Source: Haemaphysalis longicornis | Taxonomy: Eukaryota; Arthropoda; Arachnida; Ixodida; Ixodidae | Length of the DNA stretch: 64,000 nucleotides | Direction: 5' to 3' | Assembly: GCA_013339765.2 (NCBI GenBank) | Contig: CM023448.1 | Location: 282,593,717-282,657,716, forward strand | In this document: positions 41,749 through 53,231 of the stretch, in pieces | How positions within the stretch are numbered: the stretch's first letter is position 1 | How the letters are laid out: each line of letters begins with the position of its first letter | The notes under the pieces: model-generated | The model's input: the letters and a program-made list of their open reading frames with translations, nothing else | Told to the model about the DNA's origin: nothing | Databases searched by the model: none | Program-made: the position numbers and the translations under genes

Positions 41749-41985
41749 CAGTCACGGACAAATGAAGTACGAACACGAAAATATGAACCGGAACATGTAA
41801 AATTGAAAAATACTGTTCGTTGAGGTCCAATAATGACGCGCTATTGGTATATTTGAAAAGTTACACTTCCCAACTTAGTTTTTGTAACGAAGCTTTGCGT
41901 CAGTCTGACTTGCACGGAAAGAAATCACGCCGTTTGTGTGTTCCGCTTCATATTTTCGTGTTGACGCTTCATTTGTCCATGACTG
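41749..41985. mobile_element. 237-bp Tc1/mariner-type MITE, 47-bp inverted repeats
   Basis: The ends CAGTCACGGACAAATGAAG (left) and, reverse-complemented, CAGTCATGGACAAATGAAG (right) extend to 47-base inverted repeats with 41 matches. A TA dinucleotide flanks each end (41747-41748 and 41986-41987), the target site of Tc1/mariner elements. No transposase lies inside. It would be moved by an enzyme recognising CAGT-type ends. Confidence 0.88.
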
Positions 41986-42163
41986 TACATCACAGCTGCA
42001 GTGTGACTGTACGGGAAAACACGGTGCACTATGGGAGTGTCAGAAAATTAAAAGTAGCTCCACGCGACATGTTGGCTTCCAGATGCTGGTCTATATGATA
42101 CACCCTGCAATCCCGTCGAAGGTCATTATTGCACACTTGTAAAGCGTCTACCCTTTGCGAGTA

Positions 42164-42214
42164 CAGTCATGGCAGAAATAATCCGTACCGACACACGCAA
42201 ATTAAGGCGGAAAC
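42164..42214 (+). repeat. One-ended relative of the 41749 MITE
   Basis: CAGTCATGGCAGAAATAATC preceded by TA (42162-42163) aligns, with gaps, to the right terminal repeat of the 41749 element (shared CAGTCATGG, AAAT, ACAC and AAGGCGGAA blocks). No opposite end was found downstream. It is probably a broken sister copy lying 176 bases away. Confidence 0.5.
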
Positions 42215-42671
42215 AGCGGCAGCGGTAATGGGATAGCGACCCGTGACTACCGTGACTGCGATGGGAGTATCCCAGTGGCGTTCCCTTACAGGCCGCGCCC
42301 ATCGCGTGTGGGGCAAACCAACCAACGCACCTTCGCCCATCCGTAACCGAGACAGGAAGGTTGCGCAGGGAAAGCCACACACTCGGCGTCACAAAGTTCG
42401 GGCTTGTGATTTGGGACTGCGGAAGAATGCGGCCAGGTTAAACTCAAATGTCATGTGATTGCTCTACGCTAGATGATCTTACGGTGGAAATCAGCAAGTA
42501 GGCGAACTCGCAGCGGCATAACGATATACGAGTCGGGGACCGCTCTTCCAGGGCACCGTGAGCGCACTTTTAACGATAATATCGACAACTTCACTGCCTC
42601 GTATTTCTCGAACATTTACTAAGCCGCTCCAACTCTCGTAGCAGCGAAACGACGAGAGAAAGTCTTGCGAG
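42215..42671. other. Unassigned DNA
   Basis: No feature recognised. The overlapping frames at 42126-42458 occupy opposite strands. Confidence 0.35.
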
Positions 42672-42681
42672 CACGAGAGAG

Positions 42682-42734
<53 letters not shown>

Positions 42735-42742
42735 CGAGAGAT

Positions 42743-42802
<60 letters not shown>
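42672..42802. repeat. (GA)n tract, imperfect
   Basis: About 130 bases of GA repeats with GGAGA and GACGA variants. Confidence 0.93.
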
Positions 42803-42806
<4 letters not shown>

Positions 42807-44285
42807 CCCACCTAGGAGAAATAAAAGAAAGCGAGGGAAGTGGCTGCGGTAGTGGCTTTGGCAAAGACAGCAAGCTACAAATCTCGCTCCGCGTTCTTCG
42901 TATCTGCCGGGAGGCGCGACAGCTAGCACATTTCTAAAGGGCCACATGCACTATTCACACAGCCATTATCGCAGAAGACAAGAAACCAGACCCGCACAGA
43001 CATGCCCACCGCCATGAACAACTCGGATCGGCCGCCTGCTATCAGCGAGGGAGAGCGCGATCACACGCCACTACTCCCATCCCAGACCGGCGTTTAGTGG
43101 CGCTCCTTTACTGCCGCCTCCACGCAGCCATACTGTCGCCGCCTGCGCACCCTTTCGCATTTATCGCCAGAACGCCCCAGATCTAAAAGCCAGCCAAGAC
43201 GGATATCGACGAGCGAGCAATGAAAAGTGGCCTTACATGCTTTACACACGGAACCTGTGCAACAACTTTTTAACGCCCCGCCCCATTTTCTTTCTTGGCT
43301 GCCGCTCCAGGGATCGGAGCCATTGTCTCCAGACAGACCTGAGTGCTTTTCATGACGAGTGGGTGCAAAGAGTCAGTGAAGACGTTTTTCCTCGTTTCTC
43401 CCTCTCTCTTTCTTTTTCATGCCAGTATGCGCCTCCGAGAGTGGTGCAACATAGAAAAACAGCGATAAAAACGATACGACAGGACGAAAAGACACGCTCG
43501 TTTTTAGCGCTGTTTTTCTAAGTAGCATCATGCACCAACTAGCCCACCTCAGTTCGCTTGTTCAGTGGTGCAACGCTCAGTTTCTGCACCGTGTGTGGAA
43601 GCCTCCTGGATGGAAAACAACGCGAAGTGCGGCGGCACTCCATGGAAATTAAGGGAATCCAGAGCACAGCAGGGAGAGGGAGAAACTGTAGCCAGTACAA
43701 GCAGAAGCACAACGGCTCCGCATGGCCCGAAGTGGACTGCAGATTGCGCACATAGCTCGGTTAGTATCGCACACTGCTTACGAAATCTAGAACGCTAGTC
43801 GCTTGACGCTCTTCCTCGAATACATATTCATTTAATGCGAAGCATTCTTCGACTACTTCACCTAAACTTTGCGGAATTTGGCTGACTAGCCTCTGACGCG
43901 AAGCCAACCAACGGGTTAGCTGGATACTACGATTTTAAGTATCAAAAGTATACAGTTATCAGCTACCTGAAGGGGAAAGTAGACGCACGAAATGAAAATA
44001 TAACCACAACTTAGGGGGCCCTAACCGAATGGAGAGAATTCAGAAACAAACGACCACACGCATACACACTTACATAAACAGGACACAGGTCTACAACACA
44101 TCATGAATTAAAAAAAATACAGCGTGTTGTAGTCTACGTCGGTGTTGTGTAAGAGTTTGTATACATACTATAACAGAACACAGTACAGTGAACTAAATTA
44201 TTCCCGTGTTTAGAGCTACTTTCTGATTCCCCTTAAACTGAACATATCCGAGTTCAACGTCATGCTAGTTTTTCTCTTAATTGTG
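42803..44285. other. 1.5 kb unassigned
   Basis: Contains a pyrimidine-rich run at 43398-43420 and a small palindromic aatgcgaagcatt at 43837-43849. Open frames 43237-43521 and 43558-43798 have no known domain. Confidence 0.3.
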
Positions 44286-44341
44286 ACAAAACTAATTTCG
44301 ATCGGTTAAGTGGCCACTTAACCGATCGAAATTAGTTTTGT
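44286..44341. repeat. Perfect 56-bp palindrome without loop
   Basis: The 28-base arm starts ACAAAACTAATTTCGATCGG (44286) and ends AAGTGG (44313). 44314-44341 is its exact reverse complement, with no spacer. One base separates it from a second palindrome. Confidence 0.97.
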
Positions 44342-44342
44342 T

Positions 44343-44378
44343 CGGAAGTTTGCGTTAACCGGTTAACGCGAACTTCCG
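44343..44378. repeat. 36-bp palindrome with one mismatch, abutting the first
   Basis: CGGAAGTTTGCGTTAACC (44343-44360) is followed by its reverse complement with a single difference (44361-44378). It can fold beside the 56-bp palindrome to give two adjacent hairpins. Confidence 0.95.
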
Positions 44379-47300
44379 CTTTTCTCTGCTTTTCATTCGG
44401 GTCACCCGCGTGGACGTCGTAAAAAATTCTGGTTAACAACGCGCGAAAAGGCCCAAGAGGAGTTCCCGAATAATTTTCTCCCGCCGTTCTTCTTTTCTTC
44501 TACCCTGTGCGAAGCTGTGTAGCGCCACAGCTTGGCCGTGCCGGCATCTGGCGCAGCCGGCCTCACGTTTACGCAGAGTCTCAGTGGAAGCCGGCTATTG
44601 TCTGTTCATGATAGAACAGCTGCCACTCAACCCTTACTGGACGCCACGCGCCCGCAGCCTCGACAGGCGCACAAACCGAAGTTTATGAATGCACGAGGAG
44701 CGATATACGTCTCGCGTTGGCGAGCCGACATTCATAGTCCCTATAAAGCGTTGAAAATGGACTGCGACGAAGCCGGCCAGTCTCCCTAATTTTGCTGCGA
44801 GTGTGCAGCCCGCATTTGGTGGAACAATAGGAACCGATATGAACTTGCGACCCCCAAGTCGCTGCCGCTCGCTTTTCCGAAGCGCACATACGTGCAAACA
44901 AATAAAGTCGCAGTCGACGGAGATCCGCAGGCAAAAAAATAAAAGAAAATAAAACCATTTGCGATGGACTTGCGTCAGCCCCAAGGTAGCAAACTTTTGG
45001 CCGGAAAGAGGTCACGAATGGCAGCTAAAATCTAAGGCCCGATTAAGCGCCCGATGCACCTCACAATGTGTCTCATGCGTATGAAATGGACCCCGCTGGG
45101 GAAATACAGCTTTCGTTCCGCGCCATGTAATCGAATGATTAAATAGCGCGCGTCGGGAAGCTGCGCGCGGCCGCGCCGCTACTTTGGGTCCATTACGAAG
45201 TCTACAGCGTCAACAGAGGGGCGGGATAAACGAGGGCGGGCTAGGGCCGCAACGACATCGAAATCGGGGTAACGCACTGCCGGACACGGGGCAAAGCCAG
45301 AGGGGCGGCATGCAGACCAGCCTGTCAGGCGAGATAATTGCAATCGAACGAGCACTGCGGCGGAGTACTGTTGCCTCCCATATCATAATTTGCCGCGCTG
45401 TGAAACACCTGCAAAATTCGGAGCCCTTCAAGATGAGTAATATTGTTCGCGTCCTCCAGTCTACTGAAAGCTAACATTGGAGTGTGTAGCCCGCTGTGCG
45501 GGACAGAGACATTTGGTTTTCTTCCGGAATGATTCTGCTTTTAGGTTGCTCAGGCACCTATTCTCACTTTTTAAATTCCAGTCCGTCGCAAGAAGGACCT
45601 TTCCAAGAGCCTCAAATCACTCTCGAACGTGCGCACAAGCAAGCTCGCTTAAACGTCTGCGTGTTGACAAGCAATCCTAAATAAACAAACGCCTTACCGA
45701 GCAGAAAGGTTAGAGTGCACGCCATAGCATACTATTGCCAATGTCCATGACCTCTGGCCATCGACAACAAAAACACTAGAAGAAAAAAAAAACTGACTGG
45801 TGATTACGCAGGACATTTGGATATTTATGTAGATCTCCAGGTGTGAGGAGCAGCCTACTCCACGAAACAGTTTCTTATAATGGAATGATTTCAACGTCCC
45901 CCCTCGTGGCCCGTATGTGGACGTTGCCCGTATAAGAAAAATGAATCCGGAACGACCACCAAAAGTTCAAAAAACAATGATCATTATAGATAATCCCGGG
46001 CATACTCCCACACTCCCTCCCGCCAACCAGGTGCGCAGTTCCACTGCAGCACGACAGGCTTTTCTAAGAGAAGCACTTTATGGCTACTTCATCAACTTTG
46101 CGCATCTGCTGGTTCGAGGTGAGTCTTCCGTTAAGTACAGATGATTGACGCACTTTGTGGGCTTTTCCGGATGGAAACAGGCTGTTTTACACAACTGCCA
46201 AGCTAGAACAGAAGAACAAAGCATACAATTCCACTCCGCGACGTCAGAGGGACGCCGCTTGCGGTTTGGTCGGCTTAGCGCTACCTATTAATACTCGGTC
46301 CAAGTGTACAATATATACAATGGAGCGGTAGTAGCAAGCCCGGGCTAGGTAAGATGTTTCCAGAAGCTCGTTAAGCCGTCCATTACCACCAACTTGGTCC
46401 ATCTCTTAATGGGAAACTCGCTTCGCCTCGTGGTCGAGGAACCGAAGTTCCCAGAGCGAGCTGCACTCTACAGACCATTCAGCACAAAGATGCTTTTCGC
46501 GGCGCTCGTAAATTCGGTTGAGACATGTGTGTCTCCACAGGGGACGGCTGGCCGCGGGAGTGTGCAATGCAGAGCGTGGTAGCGCTCGCGAGGCACACGC
46601 TTTCTTTCAAAGTAGCAGGCCCCGTCGGCGGAAGCGGGGCGACGTACCACACATCCTGTAAAGGGTGCACCACTGCACATGGAGTGTTATAGGGGTGAAG
46701 CTAACGCTAGCATTATTGCGAAGCCTACTTCCACTACTCACACTGGCAGTACTCCCGCTACAGCATTTCTTTCCTGTAAATATACAGGAATCCTTATTCG
46801 TAAATGCGTGTGAGTTAATAGCGAGTAACTCTCCAAAGCCAAAGATGCTTTACATTTGAAGGCAACAATACCGGATAGAGTCCGCATGTATTTTCTTTTT
46901 TTTCTTTTAGGGTCACGTTGGCCACGCCAGCCGCACTGCTATGGCGACGACAGCAGTTTTCTCGGTTCTTTTCGATTCAAGTTTTAACCTAGACGCAGTG
47001 AGCTTTTAGTTTGTTCTTGTAACAAATAATCTAATATCTATTTTTAATTAAACGAACAGTGCTAGCGTCGGTATTACCCTGGTGGTTTGCCTAAAACGTT
47101 CTAAAAGAGTAATTTCCCTAGATAATGTGAACATGTACGAACCATGCCACCTGTTCTAGTAGTTTAAAAACTCGCTTTCGTCCACGTACGTGCGATAGGA
47201 GGCAGGAAGGCTAGTCAGCCAGACGTTTGAAATCAGGACTATGAGGCAAAGAGTGCGTTGATTTAAAAAATCGCGCTAGACAGGATGCGAGAACCAGCCC

Positions 47301-47993
47301 AGAGGTGCCATGTGTGAATCAGAAAGTGTTTGGAAAACGTACCCGACGTTCGAAGCTAGAGCGCGCGCGTAATTCACTTGTTTGCGCACGGGAAGAGCCG
47401 CTCAACTGGTTGATTCTAAGGCAAGCGCCCCTTCGGCATACAAATGAATTTTCGCTGCTCGTCGTTCCTCGAACAGGATAGGACCACCCGCTGCGTATGC
47501 AAAGCAGTGCCGAGTGGTAATGGAGATGTGCAATTTTTCTTTTCGACATTGCGAAGCCTGGCTGTACGCAGACGAGCAGACATAGCCACGCAATATCGTC
47601 CAGTCGTTCTCATTATTTTGACTGAGCTGGCGAACTCCGGGAATCGTACGTAGAGCGGCATAAAGTGCTACCTGACCTCGGTTATAGAACGTGGGGTCCT
47701 CCTAGAGGCCGCATGCACAACGGACAGAGGTTGCTGCATTTGCAGCAATGTATGTACAACCAAATAATGCACGCAAGTTGTTCGACTGCCTATCATCCGC
47801 CGCCTGGGGTGCCGGGAGCCGATATACGGGCTGACATGGCGGGGCCACTATTTACGATAAGGCGAAAAGAATACCGTTGTAAAGGGTTCATTGCTCCCTT
47901 CTTGCTGTTCCTTCTCTGCGAACTTATTGGCTGTCTTCAACAACTATAGTAGAAACCTTTGACGTTGCCCTTTTGAACGAGAAAACACAATAT
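44379..47993. other. 3.6 kb without recognised genes or repeats
   Basis: Mixed-composition DNA. Short frames such as 44532-44789, 45184-45474, 45917-46144 and 47665-47949 show no family resemblance. A polyadenylation-like aataaaca lies at 45681 and a T-rich run at 46894-46910. It may be intergenic or intronic. Confidence 0.35.
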
Positions 47994-48128
47994 TGTCACG
48001 ATGAGGAGTAGAGGAAGAGGACGAAGCGGTGTGTGGCTTGGCTCAGTGCTGTGATGGCCGGCATCTTGTAATAGATGGCTTCACCTCATCTGCATGGTTC
48101 GCCTCATTTGTCGTGCCGCCGCGTAACA
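47994..48128. mobile_element. Candidate 135-bp solo LTR (TRIM-like)
   Basis: Begins TGTCACGATGAGGAGTAG and ends CGCCGCGTAACA, i.e. TGT...ACA termini as in LTRs. ATAT lies directly outside on both sides (47990-47993 and 48129-48132), a 4-base duplication of the kind LTR integrases make. No second LTR or internal region is near. At 135 bases it is short for an LTR and would fit a miniature retrotransposon. Because ATAT is simple sequence, the duplication could be coincidental. Confidence 0.45.
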
Positions 48129-49969
48129 ATATCATCGCCTACATATGCTACGATGTGAATACTTATGCCTTCTTTTTCTACAAAGCTGCAGCTTGGCTCT
48201 TGATAAATGCGATGCGGCTGTTAATATGTCGGGCAGGGCCGCGGTGATCCTCACGTTCCTCGAATTTCCGGAAAAATCGCTGTGACGAACACTACGAAGT
48301 GCATTCGTCGGTCCCTAATGCTAGAATCGCTCTTCAGATTTCACTATCGCTCAAGATGGGCGAATTCTAACCTTTGATCTTTTTCACTTAAACATCAAAC
48401 AGGAAGTTGTGACGGTTTTGCCATTCAGCGTCGAGCCAGTAGTTCGTTCGGAAATTACGGGAAACGTTAGCAGCCCCCTTTCGTGACTGCTTCAGCTAGA
48501 TTCTGTGTTCGATGCTTCATAAATTGCTATAGGAATGGTCAGGGCGATAAAATGCTAACAATGACGACTATCAGGCGTTAATATCACAAGTAATGGTGCG
48601 AGTACGAGCTTCCAAAAACGAAAAGTAGCAAGGCCTCCATTCCCAGTCTTTTCTACTACTAACTCGGTCGGGTCACTTTTCTCGATCATAAGCTCAAGTT
48701 CGATACAAGCACAGCCACTGCATGAAAATACTCTTTGGCCAGCTTACAATATCCCCAGGGCGATCTTTCCTGGCAATGTATTCCTGGCAATGGATCGAGT
48801 AAGAAAACATATGGTTCCAATCCGGCATTATTGTACTCCATTACACTTGTCCCTTAGTGGCGCAAACAAAAAAAGTTGCCACCTGCTTCTAATCATGGTT
48901 CAAACCAATGCATCATAACGCGTGACCCGAATTCAGACGCACGCACCACTCGTCCTTTACATTTACGGTGGCCACTGCACGCTTTGTACGAACGAGTAGC
49001 GTCCGAAACCACGGCCCTTCTCGTTCGTTTATCAGCAAAAAAAAAGCTAATTACAGCTCTTGCTGCACTTTCCTTAACCGACTTAGAGGGCTCGGAAGTT
49101 TTGCATGTGGCGCCAGAACACAGCTTGGAAAAAAAAAGGCACAGCGGCTAATGCCATTGGACAGTCTTTTACCCCGCACTGCATCCATTTAATTAAAGGC
49201 AGAGAGCACAAAGAGCCGCCACAAGCCACTCCTCGCGGTTCTTTCGTTGAGTGCAGCGCGGGCATCGCACACCTGATCCGCTTTGCTGTGAATCGGTAAT
49301 GGCATTTTTTTTCTCCCGTTCTGCTCGGGTTTGGGCAGCTCGGGTAAACGTCCAGCCTGAATAATGGGCTTGGGCGCGGTTTTCGGTTTAGGCAACGGTG
49401 GTTCGGCACGTTGCTTAGTACATTAACCGGGCATCAGGGCCCGGCGGTTCGGAGCAGGTTCGCGTCATCCCGCCGGACTCAACCAACGAGGCGCTCTGAA
49501 AAGTTGTGCCGCAGCCGAGGCGCTTTTGAAAGAGACGAAAAGAGCGGGAGAAAATGCAAGGACTTCGGCAGGCTCGAAGCAGGCTGTACGTACCTTCGGA
49601 GCAGCCTGAGCCTCTTCCCCTGCAACGGAAGGGATGGCCACTTCGTAGTTGGCCAGGCTGCTGAGCAATGTCGCCACCCTTGGACGGTCGGGCATTTCCT
49701 CCTGCGCAAACAAGGCCCCGCAAACCACATCACACACTTGAGCACAGCCTCTGGAAAATGACGCGGTCACCAACTGGCCGCTAGGTCTACGCCGGGGCTT
49801 TTCCGCAGGGATTAATAACGCCGTGGAAGATTTCTACGGGAGAAATTTTCATAGCCATCCGGCGAGGGCAAGTGACGGCTGCTGTCCGGATCCAAAAATG
49901 TGCAAGATCGAGTTTCAGGCACCAAAACTCGGCTAAGAGGCGAGCCGTCCACAGTTAAGCTCCATGTAT
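48129..49969. other. 1.8 kb unassigned
   Basis: Short frames (48876-49151, 49411-49761) have no known domain. A gctcgggtttgggcagctcgg G-rich phrase lies near 49323. No gene is supported. Confidence 0.35.
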
Positions 49970-50120
49970 TAATTTAAACCACCGGGGTTTTATTTTAACG
50001 GGCGCCGAGCTCTCGGCGCGTAGGCACTTCTTTATTTTTGCTCCTGTAGAAAAACGGCTGGCGCCGGGAGAAATCGATCTCGCGGCAATGCTTACACTGA
50101 TTCACCACGGCGGATTTTTA
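49970..50120 (-). mobile_element. Decayed SINE of a second tRNA-headed type
   Basis: The plus strand reads accaccggggttttatttta, then acgggcgccgagctctcggc, a ttctttatttttgct block, cggctggcgccgggag, aaatcgatctcgcggcaa and ttcaccacggcgg. This is the order of the other common tick SINE, read backwards: CCGCCGTGGTGAA head, B-box-like ATCGATTT, CGGC block, AAAGAAGTGCC body, and AACCCCGGTGGT end. Many differences from the expected B box show age. The end at 50117 has the CACGGCGG motif shared with Ruka-like heads. Confidence 0.5.
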
Positions 50121-50679
50121 GCCAATACAGACGGCGGGCGGAGGAAGTATTTCGTGGTTGATACGAATCCTGGTTTAGCTATCACTAATAACAAAAGAGG
50201 GGGAAAAAGGCAACAGCTTATATCATAACTCAATGAATATTTGAGCTATGCATGGTATTTGCAAATAGAGTAGGATAAAATCGCGCTTCAACCACTATTA
50301 CTGAGGTTGAATATTCAGTTGAGGGCCGTTTTTAATGTCAAGGTGCCGTAGTCGAGCCCAGCACAAACATGTTTCGATCGCAGAAATGTTTGGTGCCACG
50401 CAGTGTTCAACTTTCTGAACATTTTCTTTGTGTTTCCCCGGTCATGCCGAATAATCTGTATAAGGCGCCTCCATTATCACTTTCCGTACATACAACACTG
50501 TCCTTCACGATTTTTTTTGTTGGCGGCTGCAATGGCTGTACTTAACAGTAAGTTTGCAGCACGCACGCCGTATATTACTGTTATATTACGCTGAATGTCC
50601 CAGAGCAGAAAAAAAATCGCCAAATTCTATATGTGGTCGACGCTCGTTAACGCGAACTTGGTTACGACGAATTTTGTGG
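50121..50679. other. Unassigned DNA
   Basis: Nothing recognised. It ends at the TTAA that precedes the element end at 50684. Confidence 0.4.
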
Positions 50680-50683
50680 TTAA

Positions 50684-50800
50684 AGGGGCCCTGAAAGGTG
50701 TTTTGAGCACACTAAAAGGACTAGCGCAATCGTTAGGTTCGGTGGTCAACGTCAGCTGTGCCAAGTATAACATTTTTACGTCCAGCGGAAGAAAGAGAGA
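50684..50800 (+). mobile_element. TTAA-type element terminus (left)
   Basis: AGGGGCCCTGAAAGGTGTTTT directly follows TTAA (50680-50683). The first 14 bases are identical, inverted, to the end at 56277. Similar ends bound the complete element at 13482-14191. It is either the left end of a 5.6-kb unit or an orphan MITE end. At about 50799-50822 agagagagaaagaactttat is the reversed (CT)n/AATAAAG tail of some retroelement. Confidence 0.55.
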
Positions 50801-52120
50801 GAAAGAACTTTATTTCTGGTCAGATTAAGACCTATGCGTCGTACGGCTCACACTTTCGTTTCAAAGTTTGTTGCCGCGTTCCCACCCTTTCCTGCATGTT
50901 TTTGGGCTCCGCCATCTTCTTATGCGTACATCATCAATTCCCCCATGCGCGTCACGAGGCAGAAATCTTGCAATTGCACGGCTTTTTCTCACTTCCGGCG
51001 AAGAGAAGCGTCGTGTGCTTAACTTCGACGGGTCGCGGCGGTTAATTAGCGATTCCTGCAGCAAGCGTAACAATATCGTGTTCGCCCATATTTATCTTTT
51101 TTACTCTATTACCACGCTTCTAATTAAGGCGCGTTGGCTAGGCCGACATGACGACGACACGACAGCGACGTCGACTTCCGAGTTCGCAGAGCGCCTTGTC
51201 ACACGACGCCGACGGCGACACGAACACTTCGGCCGATCAAAAGTCCGTGTGGTGCAATGTTACTAGAATAGCTTGTTGGCGTGGTGTGACTGGCTCGCTG
51301 ATCGAAGATGCCGACAATGCCGATCGGCCGAACAGTCGTCGAGAAGCGAAAACTGCATGCGCCCCGACAACATTCGTGCTGTAATGAATGCAGCTCTGTT
51401 CTGTTAGTTATTAAAGTGTAATAAACATAGTAAGGTCCACGAAGTTCATACAACTCAACACTAGCTTTAATGTAACCTGTATTTCGGCTTACAACGCTTC
51501 GGCCATTCGCAGTGGCAACAATTCGTTTCCCAGAGTTACAAACTGCATATAGGGACTGTTGCTTCCATCACGCTTCATCGGAAGAACAGAGTGAAGTGGA
51601 GTCAACCGCAGCAAGTGCTGAACTGAACGCGCGCAGCGCGCTACCCGATTTACATTCAAGGTTGAAGGAGAGGAGACGAGAGGAGGAGAGATGCACAAGC
51701 GCCGAGCATGCGCCGCGAAAGCAGAAGCGAGAACGCGGGAGAAGCGAAAGCGAAGTGCACGTAGCTAGTACGAGAGAAGTGGCGGGAGTATCACGCAGCT
51801 GTGGGAGAGAGGGAAGGAGGAGAGGTGCGCGTGCGCAGTGTGAGTGCGGACGCCGACACGGGACATGCCCAGACTATAAGATGCTCCGCATCTAAAAATA
51901 TAAGCTCAGTTAATAGCAGAAGAGGAGTTACGAGTTACGGAAGGTTTATTAGGTAATAAGGACTCAATATCAACCGAAGGTTTTGGCGGAAAGCGTAAAA
52001 CAAAAGCGCGGCGAGCTATATTCCCGCAGGGCGAAATCGCGGCCGCAGCGGAAACGGTGCTGGTCTCTGTATATCAGCTATGAAGTACAGCATACAGGTT
52101 ATTTCCATGGCTACACCCGT
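50801..52120. other. Unassigned DNA, purine-rich part at 51660-51840
   Basis: CpG-rich phrases at 51140-51240 and a purine-rich GAGAGG stretch at 51665-51820. A small palindrome, agatgctccgcatct, lies at 51880-51894. The frame 51512-51895 is Arg/Glu-rich from simple sequence and has no known domain. Confidence 0.35.
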
Positions 52121-52124
52121 TTTT

Positions 52125-52215
52125 GCCGTGCCGAAGAGGACTAACGACTTGCGCTCGCTCATCAAAAGTCGCGGGTTCAAATCCCGGCAGAGTGCTGCTT
52201 TTTTTTTCTTTTTCT
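52125..52215 (+). pseudogene. tRNA-like sequence with intact B box and T-run
   Basis: GTGCCGAAGAGGACTAACG resembles an A box/D arm. GGGTTCAAATCCCGGC at 52179-52194 holds a perfect B box (GGTTCAAATCC) with a T-arm that pairs at four of five positions. A T9 run at 52200-52208 would terminate RNA polymerase III. The middle (anticodon arm, possibly a long variable arm) does not fold convincingly, and the acceptor stem pairs only with a shifted register. It is likely a tRNA pseudogene or SINE head that may still attract RNA polymerase III. Confidence 0.5.
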
Positions 52216-52365
52216 GCCTTCCAAGTGGCATGGTTTGCGAATCGTACGCGTGAATCCAAAACAAAACCTTTTGGTTGAACTGTGGAACTAACAAATCAAA
52301 CGTCAATGCATCGTTTAAGTCATAGGCACGATTGGTTCAGTTTTAAACTCAGCTTTGTATAGACG

Positions 52366-53231
52366 AGGGTGTTCCCAGCTATGAGCATGCACCAAGGATT
52401 TAAAAAAAGAGTAAAGGCGTAACTCGAAGAAAACCTAGCGCATAATGTTCGCAGTACTGTGAAGAAGCGGAGAGTAATTTTTGTCGTAATGAGACACTAA
52501 TTGAACTAATTGGTGAATTAATTAATCTAACGCGAGAAATACTGTCCTAATCACTAACGTGTCAATGAGGGCACATGTAGGTAACACGAGGGGATCTAAA
52601 CTGGCGGTATTTTGAGCGACGAGCTTAATTGCGTACTCATTTATTCTGACTGATAAAGAAAACCCGCGAAATATGAAAAATACCACGTGACGGCGCATCC
52701 GCGCGCATTGTAAAGCAGCGTCCCCAAATAAGCTGATTGAAAGCAACTGCTTCCGATGTTCCACCCGAAGAGATAGCGCATCACCTTTATAAGGCGCGTG
52801 TGCAGATAAGGCACAAACTCGGTGGCGATTTCTTCTTTCTTTCTTTTGTTTATTTCATTCTGGCTAACTCAGAGGCAGCCTGTTTGAGGGCGTTGCTTTA
52901 CGATGCGCGCGGACACGCCATCACGTGGTATTTTTCATATTTCGCGGGTTTTCTTTATCAGTCAGAATAAATGTGTACGCAATTAGTTCGTCGCTGAAAA
53001 TACCGCAGTTAGATGCCCCTCCTGGGTACCTACAAGTGCCTCATTGACACTTTAGTAATTAGGACAGTACTTCGCGAGTTAGATAATTAATTACAAATAA
53101 TAATTTGGTATCATTAACAAAAAATGCTGTCCGCTTCTCCACAGTACTGCAAACATTATCCACTAGGTTTTGTTCGAGTTACGCCATTACTCTTTTTTAA
53201 AATCTTGGTGCATGATAGCTGGGACACCCTG
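52366..53231. mobile_element. 866-bp foldback element with ~360-bp inverted arms
   Basis: The left arm (about 52366-52732) starts AGGGTGTTCCCAGCTATGAG. The right arm (about 52876-53231) is its reverse complement and ends AGCTGGGACACCCTG. Shared landmarks include gcaccaag.atttaaaaaa, cagtactgtg.agaagcgga and actgataaagaaaacccgcg. The spacer is ~140 bases. Differences are scattered, with a few small gaps, and identity is highest in the inner half. There is no open frame for a transposase. CAGGGTGTCCCAGCTA-type ends are, to my memory, common in tick repeats. A transcript would form a long hairpin RNA. Confidence 0.88.

Noticed and set aside
42126..42458. Histidine- and glycine-rich frames
   Set aside because: Overlapping frames on both strands without domain or splice context.
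45184..45474. 96-codon Arg/Gly-rich frame
   Set aside because: No domain, and an opposite-strand frame overlaps it throughout.
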